Assembly (NCBI GenBank): GCA_032622095.1
Contig: CP136063.1
Span: 67,907,897-67,971,896 of the forward strand
DNA length: 64,000 nucleotides
Source: Siphonodentalium dalli
Lineage: Eukaryota; Mollusca; Scaphopoda; Gadilida; Siphonodentaliidae
Direction: 5' to 3'
How positions within the stretch are numbered: the first letter of the stretch is position 1; each line of letters starts with the position of its first letter. Shown one piece after another: positions 22,291 to 33,410 of this stretch. A program made the translations under genes and the position numbers. Below the pieces are notes generated by a model that saw nothing but the letters and a program-made list of their open reading frames with translations, made no database searches and was not told where the DNA came from.

Positions 22291-23210
22291 ATGACTAATT
22301 AAGGGCCATAACTCCATCAAATTTTATCGGCCCAGGCTGGTTTTCGAACTCGTCCGAAATATTCTTGGCAAGTATGTCTATTCCAAATTTTAAACAAATT
22401 GGAGGACGTTTGTTGAAGTTATCGCACTAACGAGCTAAAAATTCACGAAAAATGACTAATTAAGGGCCATAACTCGATCAAATTTTATCGGACCAGGCCG
22501 GTTTTCGAACTCGTCCGAGATATTCTTGGGAGACACCTATATACCAAATTTCAATCAAATCGGAGGACGTTTGTTGAAGTTATCGCGCTAACAAGCTGAA
22601 AATTCGTGAAAAATGACTAATTAAGGGCCATAACTCTATCAAATTTGATCGGACCTGGCCAGTTTTCGAACTCGACCGAGATATTCTTGGGAGACACCTA
22701 TGTACCAAATTTCAATCAAATCGGATAACGTTTGTTGAAGTTATCGCGCTAACGAGCTGAAAATTCGTGAAAAATGACTAATTAAGGGCCATAACTCTAT
22801 CAAATTTTATCGGACGAGGCCGTTTTTCGAACTCATCCGAGATATTCTTGGGAGACACCTATATACCAAATTTCAATCAAATCGGATAACGTTTGTTGAA
22901 GTTATCGTGCGAACGAGCTGAAAATTCGTGAAAAATGACTAATTAAGGGCCATAACTCTATCAAATTTTATCGGACGAGGCCGGTTTTCGAACTCATCCG
23001 AGATATTCTTGGGAGACACCTATATACCAAATTTCAATCAAATCGGATAACGTTTGTTGAAGTTATCGCGCTAACGAGCTGAAAATTCGTGAAAAATTAC
23101 TAATTAAGGGCCATAAGCCCATAACTCTATCAAATTTTATCGGACGAGGCCGGTTTTCGAACTCATCCGAGATATTCTTGGGAGACACCTATATATAAAC
23201 ACGCCGCCCG
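22291..23210. repeat. 161 bp tandem array, about six copies
   Basis: ATGACTAATTAAGGGCCATA recurs at 22291, 22452, 22613, 22774, 22935 and 23096, exactly 161 bp apart each time; the last copy has an 11 bp insertion. The unit includes GTTTGTTGAAGTTATCGC and CCAAATTTCAATCAAATCGG. The array ends in GCCCGCCCGCCG and ACTCGAC words. It lies just left of the DIRS element. Confidence 0.93.
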
Positions 23211-23743
23211 CCCGCCGCCCACCGTCCCTCATCAAACTATAAGTCGAGTTTTGGAAAAAAACTCGACTAAAAAGAAATGTAGCAAAAGATATTTTAATGT
23301 TCAGTACTGGAAAATCCATGACTGGTGAAATCTTTTTGAAGTGACAATTTCTATCACTACAGTACGCCTTTTGGGTGAAATATTTCTAACAATTTACAAG
23401 TATTTCCAGAAAAATATAGACACATGTTTCATAACTGGTTATGACAATCAGCAATGCCGAAGCAAACTGAGCCACGGCAAAGGGTTGCCGTAGCGGATTG
23501 CCAAAGCCAAACAATCTGAGTTAAGCATAGATTTAATATTTATCAGTCTAATTCTATCCCGAGAATGTTACAAAAGAGTACAAATAGTTGATTACCAATT
23601 CAGTTTGAAATTATATCTTGCTCTATGCTAAGGTAAAAAAAATAAAAAATTGACATGGTCTAAAATAATTCAAAAAATAAACGAGCCTTACCTTGGGAAG
23701 GTGAAGTTCATTTTGAATTTTACGAGTAGTTAATCACGAGGGT

Positions 23744-23793
23744 TTAAATAGGATAGCACTCTTGCGCATGCGCCAAATCGAGCTAATTCACTC
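23744..23793. repeat. DIRS left inverted terminal repeat
   Basis: 50 bp identical in reverse complement to 28237-28286. It contains the self-complementary word TTGCGCATGCGC and part of the short leader before ORF1 on the other side. Confidence 0.9.
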
Positions 23794-23960
23794 TTTGCAG
23801 CAAATTTTTCGCTTTTTTGCCACAAAAACACCGGCTTGCTCTGCGAGCAACGAGGATTTTGTCTGTCTAGGTTCCCCTTTTAGCAACGCTAGAACTAGAA
23901 TAAAGTTAAAATTAATATTTACCCGGATTGACTGCACCAACATTGGGCAGGGTGGGAGGG

Positions 23961-24076
23961 TATTTAAACCCTCGTGATTAACTACTCGTAAAATTCAAAA
24001 TGAACTTCACCTTCCCAAGGTAAGGCTCGTTTATTTTTTGAATTTTACTTCGCAGTCAATCTCTCGTCTTTAAATA
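23961..24076. repeat. DIRS internal complementary region
   Basis: 116 bp made of the complement of both outer edges of the element, joined through one shared AATT (24041-24044). In the DIRS model this region bridges the two ends of the linear product so that a circle can be closed. The match to both ends is exact by eye, showing that no sequence has been lost from either terminus. Confidence 0.9.
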
Positions 24077-24114
24077 GGAACTTCAAAGCCAAGAAAGAGA
24101 AAAAATTTTCTTAC

Positions 24115-25314
24115 CTAGGTTTGGAGAACTGCTTCTGCAAACTGATCGGTATTAGTGTGTTTCAAGTAAAACTTCTTAAATGTAGACTCAGCAGTCCAGC
24201 CTGCTTTCGCCATAATAACTTTGATAGGCACCTGTTGCTTGAAGGCTTTGGATGAGCTAGCCGCTCGCACACTATGAGATGAGTAGTCCTTAATGTTAAT
24301 ACCAGAACTGGCCATAACTGTCTTTATCCAACGAGCTATGGTATCGCGTGAAACTTTTTTGTGTGGCTTCACATAACTTATGAAAAGGGACGACTCGTCC
24401 TGACGCAGTCCTCGCGTACGAACTAAATATTCCTTGATAACCGTATATACACACAACCTCCTATCTGGAGGATATGCCCTCAGTTCCAATGTCTGGGGGT
24501 TAAAGCCTGCTCGGCTTTGCTTGAGTAGACCACTCAAATTAAACACATACTGTGAACGCGTACTTCGCCGTTCATTAATTGAAATTAAATGCAAGGTTTG
24601 AACTCTCGCCGCATTTAGAAGAGCAATCAACATTACTAGTTTTAGTGATAACTTTTTAAGGCTTAAATGCCGTACAGGTGACAGAGTTCGGAGATATTGC
24701 AGAACAGAGTTAACATCCCAGGTAATAGCTGTCGGAGCAGAAGGTGGACGCATGTTAAATACACCCTTCATGAAACGTATAACAGTTGAATTTCCTCCCG
24801 CTGGAGAGTTGTCGAGTCGAATCCCCACCGCTGACAGTGCCGATCTGGCAGTATTTAGAGCACTATAGCCGAGCCCTTTTTGGAATAGTCCCGTTAGAAA
24901 TTCGATAACGTTGGGGACAGACGGCGAGAAGGGAGGAACATCCTGTCGCTTGCAGTAGTCAAACCACCTCTGAAGATACACTTGATACTGTTGTTTGGTG
25001 GAGGTTCTCCACGAACTCATAAGAATAGAGGTTGCTTGCGATGAAAATCCAGCACAGGTGTATTGTTGCCGAACACTTTGCAGGCGATCAACGTCAAGTG
25101 TGGGAAGAGTGGATGTACCGTCTTCTGCCGCGGTAGCTGCAGTAAATCCTCCGCCTATGGAAGAACTCTGGGACTGTCTACCATGAGGTCCCTCACCAAA
25201 GGATACCATGGTTGTGTGGGCCACAATGGAAGGATCATGATGCATGTGGCCCGATCCTGACTGATCTTCTGAATGCAGCGAGCTATTAAACTGAAAGGTG
25301 GAAATAGATAACAT
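24115..25314 (-). CDS. DIRS ORF3, tyrosine recombinase
   Basis: 399 residues. An in-frame TGA lies two codons before the ATG, which fixes the start. The first 85 residues are a low-complexity Ser/Gly/Thr leader. An SAM-like DNA-binding domain follows (about 95-190: TSTKQQYQVYLQRWFDYC, NTARSALSAV), then the catalytic domain with Arg237 (LLNAARVQ), His347 and Arg350 (HSVR), Trp373 (AGWTAEST) and Tyr383 (KKFYLKH). This is the full R-H-R-W-Y set needed to cut and rejoin DNA. The enzyme would integrate the circular cDNA. Confidence 0.93.
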   Translation of the reverse strand: MLSISTFQFNSSLHSEDQSGSGHMHHDPSIVAHTTMVSFGEGPHGRQSQSSSIGGGFTAATAAEDGTSTLPTLDVDRLQSVRQQYTCAGFSSQATSILMSSWRTSTKQQYQVYLQRWFDYCKRQDVPPFSPSVPNVIEFLTGLFQKGLGYSALNTARSALSAVGIRLDNSPAGGNSTVIRFMKGVFNMRPPSAPTAITWDVNSVLQYLRTLSPVRHLSLKKLSLKLVMLIALLNAARVQTLHLISINERRSTRSQYVFNLSGLLKQSRAGFNPQTLELRAYPPDRRLCVYTVIKEYLVRTRGLRQDESSLFISYVKPHKKVSRDTIARWIKTVMASSGINIKDYSSHSVRAASSSKAFKQQVPIKVIMAKAGWTAESTFKKFYLKHTNTDQFAEAVLQT

Positions 25315-27050
25315 AAATCATAGTTTCCCCAATTCAAGGTGAATGCATCAATATGGGTAGCCTCAGGCTCCATTTTCCATGCACAGTATAATGGTGTTTT
25401 TGCATTTAGTCTAGAAGCAAAAAGATCAATATTGGGGATACCCCAGAGCTGGCAGATGTCATTGAACACATTTTCATGCAGTTCCCAATCTAGCCGATCA
25501 TTAAAGACCCTTGAAGGACCATCAGCTACATTTGTCGAGCCAGGTATGTGAGAACAGAATAACCAAATCCCATTAGCATGACATAGGTTCCATATGTCTT
25601 GACTAAGAGAATTACATTTGAGGGATTTCATCCCACCCATGTTTTTAATGTATGCCATGGCAGTTGTGCTGTCAGTTAATATTAACACATTTGTATTTCT
25701 CAATTTCGCCATGAAAGCTTGTAATGCAAATTTGATTGCTAACATTTCCAAAAAATTGATGTGCATGTTACTTTCAGACTCTGACCAACGGCCACCTACA
25801 GAGTGACCAGATTGAACAGCTCCCCAACCTTTGAGGCTACTATCTGTGTAAATCGTGATAGAGGGAGTGGCTCTAATGATATGCCGAACCTGACTTTCTA
25901 TATTTAGAAACCACCAAGCAAGTTCATGCTTCATGGCTTGTGTTATAGGCATCAAAGCATCAAACCGACCAGCACTTTGTCGGAGTGCGTTAACCTTATT
26001 GAGTTCCAGTACTCGATAATGCAGCCTTCCATATTCGACAGCCGCAAAGGTTGAAATCAGTATGCCAATAACACGAGCCACTTCTCGAATGGTACTAAAT
26101 GACAATTTGGACATACTTGAACAGGAGTCTTTGACCCTGTTTATTTTATCTGGAGGTAAGTGAACCGTCATGGTCACAGTATTAATAATATTGCCCAGAA
26201 AGGTGATTTCTTGAGTGGGTTTCAGCACAGACTTTATTGGGTGAATCATGAAACCCAGGTTGGTAAGTAATGTGATAGTAGCATGCACATTTCTGACGCA
26301 GTCTTCTTCTGTATTAGACATACAGAGAGTATCGTCAATAAAGCTGGTATTTAGGTAACCTTGCAATCGCAGGTTAGAAAAAACAGGTTTCATTAGCTTT
26401 GTGAATAATCGGGGTGCCGCCGCATACCCGTTAGGAAGGCAAGTGTATTGGTAAGTAGAACCCTTCCATCGAAACCTGAAGTATTTTTGATGTTGTTCTG
26501 CCAAAAAGACCGAGTAGTAAGCATGACGTATGTCAGCAATGCACATAAACATGTTTGGTTTTATAAGTGCCAAAGCTGCTTCAAAAGTTTCCATCTTGAA
26601 GTGGTGATAGGGAACAAATTCGTTAAATTTTTTCAAGTTCAGAATCAACCTCACTTCAGTGGTATCTGGCTTAGGTCGGATGAATATTGGCGATATATAT
26701 TGCCCCTCAGTTTCTGGGACTTTAAGAAGGACTTTTTGTGCCAAAAGCTGTTCGATGGCATCATCAATCTGATCAAGTTCAGATGATTTGACATGATTTT
26801 GGACATACTTTCCTGTGGCTTGCACAGGTGGCCCTTTGTCACCAAACTCAATGTGGCAATGTTGAACAACATCAAGAATAACTGGGTCTCGTGTGAGAGC
26901 TCGCCAATTTTCTAAAAAGTTTTTAAGGTTACCCGCAATAAATTTCTGAGCGGGATCAAGAGGATATTCACATACCTGTGTGGTAGGCCGATTTAACGAC
27001 CCGCACGCCCTCTGGATCCCCGCTGTACGTTTTTTGGATCTCTCGAGTAA
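25155..27050 (-). CDS. DIRS ORF2, reverse transcriptase-RNase H
   Basis: The frame is open from at least 27050 down to a stop at 25155. No ATG lies in the upstream part, so it may be made by frameshift from, or reinitiation after, ORF1. The first usable codon is a GTG at 26825, but conserved sequence (NLKNFLENWRALTRDP) precedes it, so that is not the true start. Counted from 26825: RT motif ADIRHAY (Asp98), catalytic FIDD (Asp164, Asp165), RNase H residues in YTDSS (Asp328), FLE (Glu360), LTDST (Asp385) and ADGPS (Asp435), then the conserved DIRS tail (NIDLFASRLNAKTP, FPPFSLI, LWPTQPW) sometimes described as methyltransferase-like. All catalytic residues are present. It overlaps ORF3 by 160 bases in another frame. 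Confidence 0.92.
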   Translation of the reverse strand, partial: LLERSKKRTAGIQRACGSLNRPTTQVCEYPLDPAQKFIAGNLKNFLENWRALTRDPVILDVVQHCHIEFGDKGPPVQATGKYVQNHVKSSELDQIDDAIEQLLAQKVLLKVPETEGQYISPIFIRPKPDTTEVRLILNLKKFNEFVPYHHFKMETFEAALALIKPNMFMCIADIRHAYYSVFLAEQHQKYFRFRWKGSTYQYTCLPNGYAAAPRLFTKLMKPVFSNLRLQGYLNTSFIDDTLCMSNTEEDCVRNVHATITLLTNLGFMIHPIKSVLKPTQEITFLGNIINTVTMTVHLPPDKINRVKDSCSSMSKLSFSTIREVARVIGILISTFAAVEYGRLHYRVLELNKVNALRQSAGRFDALMPITQAMKHELAWWFLNIESQVRHIIRATPSITIYTDSSLKGWGAVQSGHSVGGRWSESESNMHINFLEMLAIKFALQAFMAKLRNTNVLILTDSTTAMAYIKNMGGMKSLKCNSLSQDIWNLCHANGIWLFCSHIPGSTNVADGPSRVFNDRLDWELHENVFNDICQLWGIPNIDLFASRLNAKTPLYCAWKMEPEATHIDAFTLNWGNYDLCYLFPPFSLIARCIQKISQDRATCIMILPLWPTQPWYPLVRDLMVDSPRVLP

Positions 27051-28138
27051 CTGGCAGGATAGGTACCGGTAGGTCGCTGTTCACGATGGGAGTACGGCTT
27101 TGCCCTGTGACCTCTGCCACCACGACCACGACCTCTGGGCGGGAACTTTCCACGTCCCGAGCCATGTACCATTTTATTGCCAATTTTCCATGTATCTTCG
27201 ATATCTCTTGCTGCTTTCGAGACATCGTCGCCGAACAGGAAATCCGTGTACGGCAGTGAATGTTGGCATAGATGAACATATTCACCTTTTAGTTCCGGTT
27301 TTAGGAGATCTTTCCGCACCGTATTTAGAAGGAAATTGCCATGCCCTAATACGGCCAAAGCATCATTTGTTTGATCAATAACCGTGGAGAGAAACTGGTT
27401 ACTAGTTTCCACCTGGGCCGCTGAATCAACCATTTTTGTGAGAATAACAGCTGCCTTGACCAGAGCGGTTTCCACATTCTGAAACTTTTTGTCAGAAGTC
27501 CGTGCAGGCTGGGACATCAAGTCCCACACAAGTTGATTAACTTTGACTACCTGTAAACCTTCACAGTTCTCAGGTCTAGCATTGGTTTCGTCCCGTGTCA
27601 TTTTTTGAAACTGGTCATCCTCGATGCCTTTTCGAAACATGGTAGTGACAGAATCAGCAAGAATTGGGTCTATATGTGAACCCACAATCTCTTGCGAGTC
27701 GAACTTATTCCGCATCGCGGTAAATCGGGAATGTGCCTGTTTTTCGGCTGCCACAGATTCTTCATCTGGTTGAAATTGTTCCGTGTCGCCAACGTCGTTG
27801 GAATAGGATTCGTAATAGTTACAATCACCGTCATTGGCGGAATAATCATACTGTTGGTTTTCAAGGTGAACTAACCTCTCGGCCATATCCACCAACTTGG
27901 CTCCCTGCTTTGATTGATTTTCAGCAATAAGCTGCAAATGGCGAAGCACTTCTGAATCGCCATTACCACGTGGGGTGATATCACCCGTTTTCGTGGCAAC
28001 CTTCCCGGAAATGGGAGCCTTCCCTTTTGATAAAGGCTTGGTCGGTTTTACAACCGGCGGTTTATGAACGGCGTCCATAAGTTTATCACAGTTCGTCGAA
28101 CTGCCCGGAAGGTCTAAGTTCTTGTCCAACTGGGACAT
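26993..28138 (-). CDS. DIRS ORF1, gag-like nucleic-acid-binding protein
   Basis: 381 residues starting at an ATG just inside the right terminal repeat. The N-terminal third is Lys/Pro-rich, the middle is helical and charged (residues 130-310), and the C-terminus is an RGG-type basic tail (RGKFPPRGRGRGGRGHR). There is no zinc knuckle. Position and composition fit DIRS ORF1, whose product is thought to package element RNA; the function is inferred from position. Its 3' end overlaps the open frame of ORF2. Confidence 0.8.
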   Translation of the reverse strand: MSQLDKNLDLPGSSTNCDKLMDAVHKPPVVKPTKPLSKGKAPISGKVATKTGDITPRGNGDSEVLRHLQLIAENQSKQGAKLVDMAERLVHLENQQYDYSANDGDCNYYESYSNDVGDTEQFQPDEESVAAEKQAHSRFTAMRNKFDSQEIVGSHIDPILADSVTTMFRKGIEDDQFQKMTRDETNARPENCEGLQVVKVNQLVWDLMSQPARTSDKKFQNVETALVKAAVILTKMVDSAAQVETSNQFLSTVIDQTNDALAVLGHGNFLLNTVRKDLLKPELKGEYVHLCQHSLPYTDFLFGDDVSKAARDIEDTWKIGNKMVHGSGRGKFPPRGRGRGGRGHRAKPYSHREQRPTGTYPASYSRDPKNVQRGSRGRAGR

Positions 28139-28236
28139 AATGACTTATATTTTGTACAACGTACAACTCGCTTGGCGCAAAAGATTTGTCTGCGACAAAT
28201 TGAAATCGTGACCTCTCACGATCAACGCAAAGTACA

Positions 28237-28286
28237 GAGTGAATTAGCTCGATTTGGCGCATGCGCAAGAGTGCTATCCTATTTAA
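28237..28286. repeat. DIRS right inverted terminal repeat (element 5' end)
   Basis: Mate of 23744-23793. Read on the minus strand it leads into ORF1, whose ATG is about 100 bases downstream, so element promoter signals are expected here. Confidence 0.9.
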
Positions 28287-28315
28287 AGACGAGAGATTGA
28301 CTGCGAAGTAAAATT

Positions 28316-30464
28316 AGGGTAGGAAGGTAGGGTTTTTTATTTTTTTATTTTTTTTTATTCTGAATTCCATTGGGTAACCGTTATTGACATTTCAATTTAG
28401 AAAGCTTCACAATTCAGATTAATTGACAGGTTAAATACTTAAAAATCTGTAGTGTTATCTTGAATTACTCAGATCTCTATAATAATAAAACTTCTAAACG
28501 TTTTTATAGGAGAGGTTTGAAATTGTGTAAGAAACCTATCGATGCCTTTCCCACAGAATTTTTTTTTTATCTGTGTCTACAGTCCAATAAAATTGTTTGG
28601 GTAGGCACCTTTTTCTAGGGTAGGTAGGGAAACCCTAACCACAAGTTTTTTTTCTTGGCCTTGTTTATACGGTACATGTATTAGTACCATACATAATTTC
28701 AAGGACTGTAAGAACCAAAGTTTTTTTTCTGGAGCAGCTAAATTGCTGGCGGTGACTTCAGGAACGAGTATGCACAAAACCATACCCGCAAAAGTACAGC
28801 AGTTAAATCAAAGCCTTCTCCAGGCATTTACACAAATACAAAAGTTATTACGAGAAGCCTACATGTATCTTATCTGGGGCCATGGGCCTCAGCTTACACA
28901 TGCTTTTGGTAAACCTCTATTCATAATATGGCTATAGCATGCATTCTTTATTTGAAATCTGATGCAGTCCTATTGACCTTATAGCATGGAGCTACACATG
29001 ATATTGAAGTACAATTGATTATACCAAGGTGACATTTTAGGTTCCTTGAGCAAACACAATAGAACAGCTGAGTAGAACATGACAGTGAAGAATTAACCTA
29101 ACAAATATTGAATAGCCTCAATCAGCATTTAAATATAATATGCCTATTTAAAGTTCATGTACCAGTGGGTAATAAGGGTAAAAGTTTGTCACTGGTAGTC
29201 TGAGCCAGTAATCAAGTGGCAAATCCATTTAAATTTTAAATCCAGGAAGATTAATGCACATTATCTATTTATGTTTTTACATAATCATTTTACCAGTAAC
29301 AATATGGAAAGCTAAATATTACATAGGTTGAACTTTATACAAGTACATGTGACATCAAATTCTACCTACAGTAGATCATACCATGAATCTCCACTCTGGC
29401 TATGTCCATAGAAATCATTTTCCACCAATCAAAAACATGTTGACAGGGAAGTTATTAACATTGAACAAACCAGGCAGGGAATATATATATATTTTTTTGT
29501 TAATACTTGTTCCTCTATAATCATTGCACAGTAGGGAGTGTCCCAGCTCAAGATGGCATGATTTTTCGAAATGAATATTGCAATAACATTGAATTTATTA
29601 AACGGGAAAATTCCACGATTGTGAGCAAAGTAAATCAAAACCAGCTCAACAAAGTCATCCATCAAATACATTATTAAGCAGTCCTTTTAATTAGGAAAAA
29701 TACCCCTAGGCAAAAAAAATGCCTAGCCAAAATTTTCGTCCTGGGCAAATTGCCTAGGCAGTTTTGACTATCTTGAGGACTAGGTGACTATCTTGAGGAC
29801 ACAGTCCACTACACACAGTACACAGCAAACTGCATACATTTATGATAATTGAATGTATAACTTGTATCATGATTCATCACACCCACATGATCCCACATGA
29901 ACATAATCCCATTTAATGCTTTCAGTGTTTTTATTTCTTGTAAATTATGTTCACATTTCTTTAATCTTTAATATTAAAGACAAAACTGATGCCATTGTGA
30001 AAACATCCAGACAATATCGCGAATTGAGATCGACAAATTCAGCGCCCAAAGAAATGTACATACATGTACTACTAAAAGCATGTACCGCCAAACATACGGT
30101 CATTAGAAACGTACTATTAAACCGCGTACCGTTTTCGATAAGTGATTTTGTTCTATTTTTGCCGGCGGGTCAATAAAATGTTTATGGTCGCATGCAAAAA
30201 ATAGGGTCGGTCGGGAAACCCAAACCAAAAGACTTTTTTTCTTTGGCCTGATAAGAAATGTCGACACTCACTTACAGTACCTCGAAAGTTGGAAACTTCT
30301 CCCTTGGCAAAAAAAATGCCGACGCAAAATCGTAATCTCCTCGGCAGCGCCGAATGCCGAGGGCTAATTAATAGGACTGATTAAGGATCAAGTATTAAAG
30401 ACACGGGCGGCCTTGCTTGTGGGTACAGGTGTTAAAAATAGTCACATCCACTAAAACCTCCATA
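28316..30464. other. Intergenic or NNT 5' intron stretch right of the DIRS element
   Basis: Begins AGGGTAGGAAGGTAGGG with T runs, an end type also seen in the GTTTGTTTCCGCTAAC family. It contains one-ended relatives near 28610 and 30200 and the family E fragment. The 60-86 residue frames here lack codon or domain support. Confidence 0.5.
29370..29690. mobile_element. Family E fragment
   Basis: TAGATCATACCATGAATCTC at the left, followed by sequence related to the 1806-2319 interior. The right end is lost. Confidence 0.45.
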
Positions 30465-30718
30465 CAAGCCTTGAAATAGGGTGTCTGTCATTTGCAGAAT
30501 GAGGTCCCCAGAGGATGAATTTAGTGATGCTACCCCGCATAGCGGGCTAGTATCACCAAATTCACCCTCTGGGAACCTCATTCTGCTGAGATGTAAGCAG
30601 AATGAGGTCCCCAGAGGGTGAATTTGGTGATGCTCGCCCACTATGCGGGGTAGCATCACTAAATTCACCCTCTGGGGACCTCATTCTGCAAATGACAGAC
30701 ATCCTATTTCAAGGATTG
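30465..30718. mobile_element. Family A double hairpin
   Basis: 254 bp starting CAAGCCTTGAAATAGGGTGT and ending in the near complement (CAAGGATTG), with two hairpins separated by AGATGTAAG. No clear target duplication was seen. It lies between NNT and IDH2. Confidence 0.8.
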
Positions 30719-31423
30719 ACACTAATCTTATTTGTTGCGTTTTTAGGCAAGTCCCTTAGTGAGTATGAGTATGCATAAAGAATAAATATTCTGAGGATCA
30801 ATGGACTTGACTGAATGGAGTAATTCATTCATTCTGATGGGCAGGAATGAGCAATGAAATTTGACTGGGAAACGAATGGAATGATCAGGCCTAAACATGC
30901 TGGTTTGCGCTGGCTGATCTGCGTACGGCGAATTGTAAAGTGACGTCACGTTCCGAATCAAGATCGGTTCTCAACTGAGAAAGCACATGGAATGTATTTA
31001 TGTTATGGATTAAAAGAATTTAATTTTTTAGAATTTGTCAAGGTTATATAATATATGATTCAGAAATATATAATTCAATTGGAAGAAAGTAATAATTATT
31101 ATCCAGAGTTTTAGAATTGTTCTAAAATTGCATGCAGGTATTTTTGCTTGTTTGATAAGAGTCAAAATTCTCGTTAGTTTCATTGTGAATATCAGATACC
31201 TTTTACTCATTTACCTTAGCTTTCATCTGTTGGACATGCCCAGTGTGGGGTTTTTTAAATTTACTCAATAAAAAATAATTTTTGATTTGCAATTGTACTA
31301 CTATGGTATTTTTTAGAATACACCGGTGATCAAAAATCATTCCATTCATTTTTGCCCAGCGTAATTTGCCCATTCCAGCCTAGTGTATGAATGGAATCAT
31401 CCCCAGAAGTACCCTGGTATAGT

Positions 31424-31527
31424 AATGCCCTAAATAATCGACTCCTTAACCACAGCAGAATTATGGGTAATTTTTCAGGATTTAGTTGGAAATATGGCTT
31501 GTTGCCATTCATTGGAAAGCTCTCAAA
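31424..31527. mobile_element. Family C MITE, left arm only
   Basis: TAGTAATGCCCTAAATAATC to GGAAAGCTCTC; the second arm is missing. Between the two genes. Confidence 0.65.
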
Positions 31528-32144
31528 TAGGACAAGAAGATCTCTTGAGCATTATGGGCCATGTGCATCACGGGTCTCATAATATGTTTGCATTGCATTT
31601 ATACCAATAGACTATGAAAATATGACATTCATTATCTGTTCAGGGCATAAGCACATATAAACATGGATCTTTAAGGATGTTCATTAATTATGATATTTAT
31701 GGAAATCAGTAGACCATGTTGGGGGATTATTTCGACACATGCTCTGCCAAAATACATAATCGGCTCAGAAAGGATGGAAGTAGTTATCGCATTTATCACT
31801 TGCTTTTAGTACCTGGATGTAATATAGGGTGCATATATGAATGATTAATCGATCAACCATTGACTATAACGGTCGATTAGTCCATTCTGAAAACTCATAG
31901 TCCTGTTTATAAGGCCTAACAAAAAAATACGTTTGTTTCCGCTAACGAGCTGAAAAAAATAGGGTAGGTAGGTAGGCTTTAAAAATAACTGTATAATACT
32001 TGTCAATAACCCAAACTATGCACTTCTAAGCCCCAATCATGTTAACCCAGATGACAGAGAAACTATAAACTCCAATTCAATCTTACATATGCTTTAATAT
32101 TTACATATATACTAGTCTATATACTAATATAGTCTTTGATAATC

Positions 32145-32300
32145 CTAATATTTCCAATATGGTCTGGCGACAACTGGAGTCAGTCCAGCACCACTGCACT
32201 GTTCACATATTGGAGTGACCGTCTTGTACCGATCTCTTAATGATGGCTTCAGAACACCACCTTCTCCTCCACATTCAGTGAAGGATCTAGGTATTTTTTG
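32145..32300 (-). pseudogene. Coding remnant with two Cys pairs, unrecognised transposon gene
   Basis: The minus strand reads SFTECGGEGGVLKPSLRDRY, KTVTPICEQCSGAGLTPVVA and RPYWKY then a stop. The CxxG...CxxC spacing looks like a small zinc-binding C-terminus. An in-frame stop lies a little upstream, so only the last exon or end is left. Given its place near the left end of a TIR element, it is probably the 3' end of that element's gene. Confidence 0.5.
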
Positions 32301-32499
32301 AGGACACCTGTTTTTGGGCAATGATATGCCAAAGGCATAACCTGAAGGCCTGAGCGGAGGAAGGTTTGGGAGGGGTGACCCCCCCCCCCCTGCTGATGGT
32401 GGGGGTTCTCACCCTGGAAAATTTGTGAAAATCCATTGCATTTAGAGCTAATCTAGGGCAGAGTCAGTATTTTGAATTTTACTGAGAGGTCAATTTGAT

Positions 32500-33410
32500 A
32501 AAGTTTCTCAAACATAACTTTGGAAATTTTTTATACCCCTTTAAAAAGAAAAGGGGGGGGGGGTATACTGTTTTGCACCTGTCCGTCCGTGCGTCCATCC
32601 ATATGTCCGTCCGATGTCTGTTCATGTCATAACTTGAACAGTAGTACTCGGATCTCAATGAAATTAGGTATGGATGTTCACTACTATGAGGACATTAAAT
32701 AGAGGGTTCCACCGTTTTGTTCGGATTTTCCATTCTAGAGTGTTTCATCTTTGTTTATCTGGAAATGTTGGCATTTTGGTCTGTCTGGGGTCTGTTCATG
32801 TCGTAACTTCAACAGTTGTGCTGGGATCTCAATGAAAATTGGTATGGATGTTCACTACTATGAGGACATTAAAAAGAGGGTTCCATCGTTTTGTTCGAAT
32901 TTTCCATTCTAGACTTATACATCTTTGTTCATCTGGAAATATTGGCTTTTTGGTCCGTCTGGTGTCTGTTCATGTCGTAACTTCAACAGTTGTGCTGGGA
33001 TCTGAATGAAGTTTGGTACGGATGTTCACTACTATGAGGACATTCAATAGAGGGTTCCATTGTTCTGTTCCGCTTTTCCATTCTAGAGTTATTCATCTTT
33101 GTTTTTCTGGAAATGTTGGCTGTTTGGTCCATCCGACGTCTGTTCTGAGGTCATAACTTGAACAGTAATGCTCAGATCTCAATGAAATTTTGTATGGATG
33201 TTCACCACTATGAGGACATTTAATGGCACATTCAACTGTTTTGTTTTGGTTTTTTGTTTTATAGTTATTCATCTTTGTTTACATGAAAATGCAGATTTTT
33301 TGGGTCCATCTGTCTGAGTATAGCAATCATAAGTTATAGATATGCCCACATCAGGCGGTATTCGCTAAGAGGGTATGCACCGGACGACAGTCGATCTCTT
33401 GTTTTATATG
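32500..33410. repeat. 174 bp tandem array
   Basis: TCTGTTC(A)TG phrases at 32617, 32791, 32965 and 33139, spaced 174 bp. The array begins at TATACCCCTTTAAAAAG next to a G run and ends near TCGATCTCTTGTTTT. It is nested in the 31911-33893 element. Confidence 0.88.

Larger units (their letters stand above)
23667..28315 (-). mobile_element. Complete DIRS-type tyrosine-recombinase retrotransposon
   Basis: A 4,649 bp element on the minus strand between NNT and IDH2, probably inside the NNT 5' UTR intron. It has gag-like, RT/RNase H and tyrosine recombinase frames without internal stops, inverted terminal repeats (23744-23793 against 28237-28286), and an internal complementary region. That region has exactly the DIRS layout: 23961-24044 is the reverse complement of the left outer edge (23667-23750), and 24041-24076 that of the right outer edge (28280-28315). 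The two blocks overlap by the shared end word AATT. DIRS elements insert by recombinase from a circle and leave no target duplication, and none is seen. Clean ends and open frames suggest a recent insertion. Confidence 0.95.

Noticed and set aside
24995-25806. Plus-strand frames over the DIRS element
   Set aside because: Shadows of the minus-strand RT and recombinase genes.
26825-26825. GTG at 26825 as the true start of the DIRS RT frame
   Set aside because: Conserved DIRS residues continue upstream in the same open frame to at least 27050.
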